This document shows, in pieces, positions 7,282 to 15,500 of a stretch of 21,345 nucleotides of DNA. Under the pieces are notes generated by a model. It was given only the letters and a program-made list of their open reading frames with translations. It was not told where the DNA came from and made no database searches. The translations under genes were made by a program, and so were the position numbers. The first letter of the stretch is position 1, and each line of letters opens with the position of its first letter. Location: the IMG/VR virus record IMGVR_UViG_3300025617_000136, positions 1 to 21,345 of that record, one strand, 5' to 3'. The DNA is from a virus.

Positions 7282-9284
7282 TGGCTCGATCTGCACCTTC
7301 GCTTACTACGTTCACTGCTGGTGAACTATCGCCCCGCCTTGAGGGGCGTATTGATATTGAGAAGTATCGCGGTGGTGCTTCTGACCTAACCAACATGATT
7401 GTCCAACCTCACGGTGGCGTTACGCGCCGCCCTGGCACGGAGTTCCTGGGCGCTGTTAAAGACAGCGCGACCAAAACCAGGATTATTCCGTTTCAGTTTA
7501 AGACAGCGGACACTTATATTATTGAACTTGGCGACCAGTATGCGCGCTTTTTCCGCGATGGTTTGCAGGTTTTGACAGGATCTTCGCAATCGATCACGGC
7601 TGTGACCAAGGCGGATCCAGGTATTATCACGATCAACGGCCACGGTTACTCCGATGGCGACGAGATTTACCTAGATAACGTGGGCGGCATGACCGAGTTG
7701 AACGGTCGCAATTACCTTATAGCCAATGCGACAACCAACACGTTCACACTACAAGATCTCTTCGGCAACGATATAGATACTACAAACTTCACCACCTACA
7801 CGTCTGGCGGTGACGTAGATACGATCTATGAGATCTCTACGCCTTATACTGCGGCGCAGATCTTTGAAGTTCGGTTCGCGCAGTCTGCGGACATTATGTA
7901 TATAGTGCATCCAAGCCACGCTATTCGCACGCTATCGCGCACGGATCATAACGCTTGGACGCTGGCAACGGCTTCTATAGCCGGTACTCCAAGCCCGGCC
8001 CTTTCCGGTTCAGACAATTATCCAAGCGTGGTTACGTTCTTTGAGCAGCGCCTTGTGTTTGGGGCTACGAATAACAACCCGCAGACGATTTGGTTTTCTA
8101 AAAACGCAGACTATTTGAATTTTGCTACGGGTTCAGCGGACGACGATGCTCTTATTTACACGATTGCGTCTAACCAGGTGAACAACATTCGGTTTCTTTC
8201 TGCCACGCGGGTGATGGTGATTGGTACGTCTGGCGGTGAATACGTCCTGACGACAACGAACAATGGCCCTATCACGCCGACAACAACGCAGATCCGCAAG
8301 TATTCTAACTATGGAACTGCTAATACAGAGCCAGTTCAGGTAGCGGACGTGACGCTTTTCTTGCAGCGCGGCGGGCGCAAGGTGCGTGAGTTCCGTTATG
8401 TGGGCGAGGTGGACACTGGTGGCTATCAAGCGCCTGATATGACCGTCCTTTCAGAGCATATAACGAAAGGCGGTCTTACACAGTTTGCTTATCAGCAAGA
8501 GCCGGAAAACATTGTTTGGGCTGTGCGCGAAGATGGCACGCTGATTGGCTTGACGTACCGGCGCGAAGAAGAAGTTGTTGCCTGGCACAAGCATGTCATT
8601 GGTGGTGAGTTCGATGGCGGTCAAGCTGTTGTGGAAAGCATTTCCACGCTACCGACTGATACGGGAAACGATGATCTATATATGATTGTTAAGCGGACGA
8701 TCGATAGTCAGACCCGGAGATACGTCGAAGTCCTAAAGGTTTTCGATTTTGGCAGCACGCCTACCAGGGCATTTTTTGTGGATAGCGGTCTGTTGTATTC
8801 TGGCGGTGCTACTTCATCCTTGTCTGGCTTGTATCACCTAGAGGGCGACACACTTTCGATCCTGGCTAATGGTGCGAGCCACCCGGACAAAACTGTTTCT
8901 GGTGGCGGTGTTGCTTTAGACTTCTCAGTTACAAGCGCCGCTGTTGGGTACGGCTTCACAAGCAACGTGCAAACAATGCGTCTTGAGTCTGGCTCTCAGG
9001 ATGGAACAAGCCAGGGTAAGCCAAAACGTATCCATGCGATCACCGTAAGGCTAGAAGAGACTGTTGGCTTTGAGGTCGGCAACGATAGCGCCGAAAACGA
9101 TCGAGTGTTCTTCCGCGATAGTTCGATGAACATGAACGAGGCGGTGCCGTTGTTTACTGGTGATAAAGATATTGAGTTCGATGGTGGCTTTGACGACGAT
9201 GATCGGATATATATACGTCAAACGCAACCATTGCCTCTAACGGTCTTGGCTCTTTATCCGCGAATGAATACGTTTGACATATGA
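7281..9284 (+). CDS. Tail tubular protein B-like (tail nozzle) with FCCH-like insertion
   Basis: This encodes 667 aa corresponding to the T7 gp12-like nozzle of the short tail. The N-terminus has the family block FTAGELSPRLEGRIDIEKYR (11-30) and PHGGVTRRPGTEFLG (43-57), followed by strands to residue 98. Residues about 105-178 form an inserted module with GHGYSDGDEIYLDNV and GMTELNGRNY, which I recognise as the small beta domain databases call the ubiquitin-activating E1 FCCH domain, common as an insertion in phage tail proteins. The main fold resumes at about 185 and includes FFEQRLVFGATNNNPQTIWF (about 252-271). The last four bases overlap the next start. Confidence 0.88.
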   Translation: MARSAPSLTTFTAGELSPRLEGRIDIEKYRGGASDLTNMIVQPHGGVTRRPGTEFLGAVKDSATKTRIIPFQFKTADTYIIELGDQYARFFRDGLQVLTGSSQSITAVTKADPGIITINGHGYSDGDEIYLDNVGGMTELNGRNYLIANATTNTFTLQDLFGNDIDTTNFTTYTSGGDVDTIYEISTPYTAAQIFEVRFAQSADIMYIVHPSHAIRTLSRTDHNAWTLATASIAGTPSPALSGSDNYPSVVTFFEQRLVFGATNNNPQTIWFSKNADYLNFATGSADDDALIYTIASNQVNNIRFLSATRVMVIGTSGGEYVLTTTNNGPITPTTTQIRKYSNYGTANTEPVQVADVTLFLQRGGRKVREFRYVGEVDTGGYQAPDMTVLSEHITKGGLTQFAYQQEPENIVWAVREDGTLIGLTYRREEEVVAWHKHVIGGEFDGGQAVVESISTLPTDTGNDDLYMIVKRTIDSQTRRYVEVLKVFDFGSTPTRAFFVDSGLLYSGGATSSLSGLYHLEGDTLSILANGASHPDKTVSGGGVALDFSVTSAAVGYGFTSNVQTMRLESGSQDGTSQGKPKRIHAITVRLEETVGFEVGNDSAENDRVFFRDSSMNMNEAVPLFTGDKDIEFDGGFDDDDRIYIRQTQPLPLTVLALYPRMNTFDI

Positions 9285-9724
9285 TAGTTGCCCCGCTTAC
9301 CAGATCCCACATGCTGCATTTAGCCAACAACGCTAAAGAGCGGAACCGTGTCGCGCTTGGCGTGGTTCTCGATGGCTTGCCTGCTTACACAATGCCAGGT
9401 CGCGGTCTTGCGATTATGGATAAGGGTGAGGTTTATGCGGTCACAGGGCTGGCTCCGGTGTGGGATGGGGTTGCAGAAGCGTGGTTCATCCCAAGCAAGT
9501 TCATGGACCGCCGCAAAATTTCTGTAATTAGGGTAGTTAGAAAAGAGCTTGAAAGTGCTATAGTGCGCCTAAAGCTGCGCCGTGTGCAGGCTGTAGTACG
9601 CAGTGATTTCCGCGATGCTCACAAGTTAGCTAAGTGGCTTAACTTTGAAAGCGAAGGTCTGATGCGTAAGTTCGGCCCAGACGGCTTAGATTACGAGAGG
9701 TACGCTAGATGGCCGACCCAATGA
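9281..9724 (+). CDS. gp13-like internal virion protein, GNAT-like fold
   Basis: This encodes 147 aa resembling the T7 gp13 family, whose members look like GNAT acetyltransferases. Residues 48-72 (GEVYAVTGLAPVWDGVAEAW region) form the central strands. The C-terminal part about 102-145 (RVQAVVRSDF, WLNFESEGLMRKFGPDG, then YERYARW) matches the usual GNAT end. I cannot see a clear Q/RxxGxG/A acetyl-CoA loop, so catalytic activity is doubtful. In T7 gp13 is needed for proper assembly of the internal core. ATGA overlap with the nozzle gene; the 3' end overlaps the next gene by 16 nt. Confidence 0.8.
   Translation: MIVAPLTRSHMLHLANNAKERNRVALGVVLDGLPAYTMPGRGLAIMDKGEVYAVTGLAPVWDGVAEAWFIPSKFMDRRKISVIRVVRKELESAIVRLKLRRVQAVVRSDFRDAHKLAKWLNFESEGLMRKFGPDGLDYERYARWPTQ
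9695..9700 (+). promoter_or_regulatory. Ribosome binding site deciding the gp14-like start
   Basis: GAGAGG lies 8 nt before ATG 9709. The alternative ATG at 9721, which would give an ATGA overlap with the previous stop, is 20 nt away, so 9709 is preferred. Confidence 0.55.
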
Positions 9725-10242
9725 CAATGATGGCTGTTGTCTCTACTGGCTCAAGTATTGCTGGCGGGGTCGCGCAGAAAAGCGCAGCTAATAAAGCTGC
9801 CGCTAACGCGCAAGCTGTGGGTGAGTTTAACGCTAAGATTATCGAGCGGGACGTAAACCTTCTCGAAAACCAGCGCACAATTATTAACAACAACCTGCTT
9901 ATCTCTAACGATCGCAAGCGGATGCAGTTCCGCAAGCTGCAAGGATCTGCGGTTGCTGGGTTTGCATATGCTGGTGTGGACATAGCGCAGGGTACGCCGA
10001 TGCAGGTGTTGCGTGAAAATGCGCGCGAGTTGGAGTATGAGTTGACGGTAGATAAATTCAATAACTACGTCACCAACATGCAGATAAATGATGCGCAAGA
10101 AGATACACGCTTGAGTGCGCAGCTTTCGCGCATGGAGTCGGGGGCTGGTGCGGCTGCGCTAAGAGCGCAAGGCACGGCGAGTTTGATCTCTGGGTTTGGT
10201 TCTGCGGCGCAGATCGGCTATCAGAGCGGGCTATTTGATTAA
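9709..10242 (+). CDS. gp14-like internal virion protein
   Basis: This encodes 177 aa, close to T7 gp14 (about 196). The N-terminus (residues 5-21) is hydrophobic, followed by an Ala-rich helix (22-40), FNAKIIERDVNLLENQR (40-56), and FAYAGVDIAQGTPMQVLREN (84-103), which I recognise from gp14-like proteins of many podophages. In T7, gp14 is ejected first and forms the outer-membrane part of the DNA translocation channel. The C-terminus is again Gly/Ala-rich (about 145-177). It lies directly after the gp13-like gene, as in T7. Confidence 0.85.
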   Translation: MADPMTMMAVVSTGSSIAGGVAQKSAANKAAANAQAVGEFNAKIIERDVNLLENQRTIINNNLLISNDRKRMQFRKLQGSAVAGFAYAGVDIAQGTPMQVLRENARELEYELTVDKFNNYVTNMQINDAQEDTRLSAQLSRMESGAGAAALRAQGTASLISGFGSAAQIGYQSGLFD

Positions 10243-10252
10243 GGGCTGATAG

Positions 10253-12589
10253 ATGAAGATACCTACATATACCTCTGGTGTCGCCCCTACGAGCGAAGCC
10301 CCTGGCCGCAGCTTTTCTTCGCGGATGAGTGCGCAACCGTTTGTTGCCGAAGCCCAGGCTAGAGGCGATGTGTTCGGTGAGGCGGCGCAACAGATCGGCG
10401 CTTACTCACAGATGCGTTACAAGGCTGCGCGTGAAACGCAGATCAGCGAAAAGGTGCTGGCCGCAGAAGAGGCGCTGCGCGAAAAAGCGCGTGAGTTCTC
10501 TAACACGCCGACCGGCAAACTGGGGTCTGTCTTTAACGATGGCGGTGACCCTAACGAGGGCATGTGGTCTAAGTCTACGTCTGAGACGCTGACGACACTT
10601 CTTAGCGATGTTAAGGACCGCGAGTCTCGCAGGATCCTTACTGACCGCTACAACCAGATGGAACTTACGCAACGGTTCCGTTTGCGCGGCGTTGTCGATA
10701 GCAAGCTAGAGGCTGCAACGGCTGCGGCGCGTGCGGCACAAATGCGCAATGCAGAGTCGGTTCTTTCGCAAGCACAGAATGTTGACGAGATTACGGCGGC
10801 TCTTGGCAACGTAGGCGTTGATTCCGCACGTCTTGGCGCGCTGGGCCTGGGCGATCCTAACGCTCTTAAAAAGCAAGAGTATGCGTTGCTGCTAAACGGC
10901 GCTAACTCGAATGTGATGGCGTACCTCAACCAGCAAGAGGTTCCGTCCGAGGCTGCGGAAAGATTGCGCTTGGCATTGCGCGAAGATGACGCGACCTTGG
11001 CCGGTGACGCGCAGGTGCAGTTCGCCATGCTCAAGATGTTGCCACTTGCTGACCAGGCTAAGATCCTGGCGGCTGCGTCACGCACCGCAAACTTCATCGA
11101 CGCCCCCACAGAGGCAGAGAAGCGCGCAGAGCGCCTTGCTGACGGTTATGCGGTAGAGGCAGGCAAGCAGATCACATCGTACACTGACGACCTTCAAAAC
11201 GGCTATGCGCTGCCGGATGGCACGATCGAGGGTATCGAGGCCACGATCAACCAGGTGGCGGATCGCTTGGACCCGAATGTGCAGGCTGAGTTGCGGCGCG
11301 GCGTGGACGATCTGCAATACATCAACGGCATTGTTAAGGATGTGCGCAGCTTTGCATCGCCAAGCATGGTCCAGGACAAGATCATGGAACTTGAGGCGCA
11401 AAAATCGCAAGGTCTTGTTGATGTAGATGAGCGCGATCGCGTTGAACTGGCGCTTGATTTTATGCGCGGCTTCAAGAAGAAGATGGTCGATGGCCTGGCG
11501 TCTGACCCCATTGCCTACGCTTCGCGCGCAGGATCTTACGTTGTCGAGCCGATCGATCTAAGCCAACAAGCGGTGCAGAGCGGAGAAGCGGCGGCGTCTA
11601 TCCAAAACCGCGTGCAGACTGCCCTAGCAATCCGGGGCCACTATGAGTTGACCGGTCCATTGCGGGTATTCACCACAGAGGAAACGTCCCAGATTTCGGC
11701 GCAGTTTGCCCAAGGTAACGCGATGCAGAAGATGGGGTCGATTGCTGGGATCAATCAGACATTTGGGAAATATGCGCCCGATGTTATTGCGCAGATCGCA
11801 GACAAAGAGCCGATGTTCGCTCATGTCGCCGGTCTTGTTAGCGATGGGCGTTTCCCTGCCTCTGAGATTATCTTGAAGGGCATGGAGCGGATCGAGGCTG
11901 GCTTCAAGCCGTTCGAGGGTGCGGATGTTGCTGTAGCCAAAGAGGAGTTCAGTGCTTTGACCGGTGCCGCGCTTGCAATGCTACCGGCTGAAACCGGGGC
12001 TAACTTGCGCAAAGGGATCTATGACGGTGCGCAAGCGTACTACGCAGAGATCATTGCGCGCAGGCCAGACAAAACATTCGATGAGAGCCTGTGGGCAGAA
12101 AGCGTCCAGGCTGCGAGTGGCTTCGACAAGCAAACTGGCAGGGGCGGGATCCAGGAAGTGCGCGGCGTGCCTACGCTGTTGTCGCCTAACTACACTGCGG
12201 AAAACCTGGAAGATGCTATGGGGGCGCTATCCCTGGAAGCCTTAGAGGAAGCAACCGGTTTAGAAGGTACGATCGACGCTGACCTGGCACTGGATATTCG
12301 AGATGATGACGACCATCGATTGCAGGTTCTTGGCAAGCGCAACGGGCGCGTTGTTTATGGCGTAGTGTATGGTGAGTTCGGTGACTCGCTTTACGGTATG
12401 ATGGCAGACAGCGATGGTGTGCCAATCCGGTTTAGCGGTGAGCGGCTGATTCAATCTGTCACTGAGATCTCTAACAGGCCAGCAACGCCTGCTCCGTTCA
12501 TTCCGACAATAGATCAGACTTTTGGTGGTTCATTAAGCGCACAAGAGATCCAAGAGTATCTAGACAAAGTGGAGGATGAGCAGCGATGA
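10253..12589 (+). CDS. Large internal virion protein, gp15 position
   Basis: This encodes 778 aa, near the length of T7 gp15 (747), and follows the gp14-like gene as gp15 does. Most of it is predicted charged and Ala-rich helix: about 36-90, 120-180, 255-345 and 360-410. There is no signal peptide, membrane segment or enzyme motif that I can see, and no lytic transglycosylase signature. The C-terminal 130 residues are less helical and include a strand-like part (about 690-725). Role inferred from position and build: part of the ejected tube that spans the periplasm during DNA entry. AAGGG (10241-10245) lies 7 nt before the ATG; the end overlaps the next gene by ATGA. Confidence 0.75.
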   Translation: MKIPTYTSGVAPTSEAPGRSFSSRMSAQPFVAEAQARGDVFGEAAQQIGAYSQMRYKAARETQISEKVLAAEEALREKAREFSNTPTGKLGSVFNDGGDPNEGMWSKSTSETLTTLLSDVKDRESRRILTDRYNQMELTQRFRLRGVVDSKLEAATAAARAAQMRNAESVLSQAQNVDEITAALGNVGVDSARLGALGLGDPNALKKQEYALLLNGANSNVMAYLNQQEVPSEAAERLRLALREDDATLAGDAQVQFAMLKMLPLADQAKILAAASRTANFIDAPTEAEKRAERLADGYAVEAGKQITSYTDDLQNGYALPDGTIEGIEATINQVADRLDPNVQAELRRGVDDLQYINGIVKDVRSFASPSMVQDKIMELEAQKSQGLVDVDERDRVELALDFMRGFKKKMVDGLASDPIAYASRAGSYVVEPIDLSQQAVQSGEAAASIQNRVQTALAIRGHYELTGPLRVFTTEETSQISAQFAQGNAMQKMGSIAGINQTFGKYAPDVIAQIADKEPMFAHVAGLVSDGRFPASEIILKGMERIEAGFKPFEGADVAVAKEEFSALTGAALAMLPAETGANLRKGIYDGAQAYYAEIIARRPDKTFDESLWAESVQAASGFDKQTGRGGIQEVRGVPTLLSPNYTAENLEDAMGALSLEALEEATGLEGTIDADLALDIRDDDDHRLQVLGKRNGRVVYGVVYGEFGDSLYGMMADSDGVPIRFSGERLIQSVTEISNRPATPAPFIPTIDQTFGGSLSAQEIQEYLDKVEDEQR

Positions 12590-15500
12590 GCGGTATCCTT
12601 CGTGATGAACTAGACGATCTGGCAACAGCTTCGATTCCCAAGCGGAGCAAGAAGGTAGGCACTACGCTCGAAAACTTGAGCGCAGCGTTTGATGCTGGCC
12701 TCATGCAGAGCGGCAGTTCCGAAGAGCGTTACATCCAGGATACATGGGGACCTATCGTTGAGGAGATCCAAAACCTCACGGGTGAGAAGTTCAAAAACCC
12801 TGGCGACTATCTACGCCCTAATGTGTTTGCGATTTTGTCTGGTGAAGCGATGCGCGGCTATGGCCCGCGCCGGTACAGTTACGAGGCGCGCCAGATTGAA
12901 AAGTATGTGCGTGCAAACCGCGAGTCCTTGTCACCAGAGTTGGTTGCATCAGTGCTTGATACAGAGCGCGATGATTCCTGGCGTCAGGCTTCGCGTGATA
13001 AGTTCTTCTCTGAGCAAAACGAACTAGCAGAACTAACAGATCGATCGCCGGGGTTTGCGCGTGGCGCTGCCCGGTTTGTCGGGACCGTAGCTTCCGGGGC
13101 AGAAGATCCGCTGAACCAAGCGTTTATGATTACGCCTGTCGGGGCCAGTAGAACATTTTCCGGGCTAGTGCTAAAAGAAGCAATCGTGGGTGCGGGTGTT
13201 GAAGCGATCCAGCAACCGGATGTTAAGGATTGGTACGACAGCCTTGGCCTTGATTACGGCTGGGAAGAGTTTGCGCAGAATGTCGGTGGCGCTGCGCTTG
13301 TCGGCGGTGCGTTTCCAATCGCGTTGCGGGTCGGCGGGCAGACGGTTCGATTGACTGCGGAGCAAGCGCGCAAGGGCGGGCAGGTTATTTCTGACTTTGT
13401 TGTAAAGCGCGATGGCAAGAAACCGCCTGCGCTCGAAAGCGCGGAAATGCTAGAGGAAACCACAACGGCTGCGGCGGACTCTAACCCGATGGTCAAAACG
13501 CCAAAGTCTGACGTTGAGCACGCGGCACGGCTGCAAGAAGCAGAGATCGCAATCCACAACGGCCAGGTTCCTAAGATCTCAGATGCGCCCAGGAACGAGA
13601 TTGTTGTGTCCAGTGACATTAACGATGTTGGTGTTCGCGGTGCTGGCGCAGAGAAGTTCAACCCGGCAGATATTGAGATCGATGCTAAGACATTCCAGTT
13701 CAAAGAAGGCGGGGATGAGTTCGGTGTGACCGATCGCCTGGCAGGCGTTACGGAATGGGATCCGATCAAGGCTGGCACGGTTATTATCTTCGAGGGCCGG
13801 GATGGTCGCCTGTTTATTGCTGACGGACACCAGCGTGTAGGTTTGGCAAAGCGGATCCAGGAGGCGTCTCCGGATCAACAGGTAGAGTTGCTGGGCTACC
13901 GCTTGCGCGAGGTCGATGGCGTCACGCCCGAAGATGCGATGGTAATCGCGGCGCTGAAAAACATTTCGGAAGGTAGCGGTACAGTTGTCGATGCGGCCAA
14001 GATCGCACGCATTTCGCCAGAACTATTAGCTGGGCCTAACTTTCCCCAGGCTTCCGCGTTTGTTCGCCAGGCTCGACAGCTAGGCAACCTAGATGCAAAC
14101 GCATGGGGCATGATTAAGAACGAGGTGGTCCCGGCAAACTACGGTGCTGTTGTTGGCCGGTTGATCCCAGAAGATGCTGATATGCAGCTTGCCGCTATGG
14201 ATGTGCTATCCAAGGTAGAACCTGCTAACGAGTTCCAGGCAGAGTCAGTCATTCGTCAGGTTATGGAAAGCGGCGTCACCCGCGAAACCCAGGACAGTCT
14301 TTTCGGTGAAGAGACGCTGACCACCAGCTTGTTCCTGGAGCGAGCAAAGGTTCTCGATCGAGCGGTAAAGCAGTTGCGCAAAGATCGCGGTGCTTTCAAA
14401 AACCTCATTACAAATGCAGAGCGTCTAGAAGGCGAGGGCAACCAGCTTGCGCGCGATGCTAACCAAAGAAGGGCAAACGACGATGGCAAAGCAATCGCGC
14501 TCCTCCAAAGCCAAGCGAACCGCAAAGGCAACCTCTCAGACGCGCTCTCAGCCGCAGCAAGGCGCGGCAAAGAAACGGGAAACTTTAACGCCGCTGCAAG
14601 AGGCTTTGTCGAAGATGTCCGACGAGCAGTTGACGCAGGCGAATTTGACCGCGCAGAAGTTAGCGATGCTGGACGCTCTTTCGATTTTGCAGAAGAAAAA
14701 CCTACAATACGATCAGATGCGGACCAGCAAAGCCTAGACGAGTTTGACGATATGTTCGGCTCTGGCATGGAGCGCCAGGCCAACACGTTGCAAGAAGGTT
14801 TGATCCAGGATCTATCCGAGCCTCAGATCCAGATGCGTGATCTTGAACGCCTGGTTAAGTCTGGTGCGGACGAAGATGAAATCGTAAACCACCCTGCCGT
14901 GATTAACGCTGTTGAGGAAATGCAACAGCGCCCGCTCACTAGCGCCCAAGAGGGTTTCCCAAAAAGCCCGGACGACACTGCGGCTATTGAGTGGTTCGAC
15001 AATCGTAGATATATTACTAGCGCAAGCAACGAAGCTACCTATGACGACACGATCCAATACCTTATCAAAGGTGCGCGTGAACTAGGCTGGGTAGACGATA
15101 AACTTGATTTTCCTGTAGATGGTGTAGCAAAACAGCGTAAGGCTGCGATTATTCTTGGTCCTCCTGCGGCTGGTAAAAGCACTATTGCTAATCCCTTGGC
15201 GCGCAAGATGAACGCTGCGATTGTCGATGCGGACGAAGCCAAGAAGGTTATGCCGGAATACGAAGGTGGCATTGGCGCGAACGCGGTGCATGAAGAAAGT
15301 TCTTTGCTATCTGACATTGTTTTTAAGACACTGATGGAGCAAGGCGACAACCTTATCATTCCCAAGGTGGGCGGCAAAGCGGCCAGCATCGAGCGCACGA
15401 TTGCAATGCTCAAGGCTAAAGGCTATGAAGTAGACGTTGTAGATATGAAGGTCGGGCCTGCTGAAGCCATGAAGCGCATGATTGCGCGGTTCATTTCTAC

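Noticed and set aside
10329-10592. 87-codon + strand frame inside the 778-aa gene
   Set aside because: Very Arg-rich product that follows from the GC pattern of the host frame; no codon distortion in the host frame.
13254-13778. 174-codon - strand frame opposite the polyvalent gene
   Set aside because: Ser/Ala/Pro-rich antisense shadow; no initiation signal or domain.
14483-14737. Nested ORF as an outer spanin or holin
   Set aside because: Nested +1 genes are typical of spanins, but this product lacks a lipobox, signal peptide or membrane segment.
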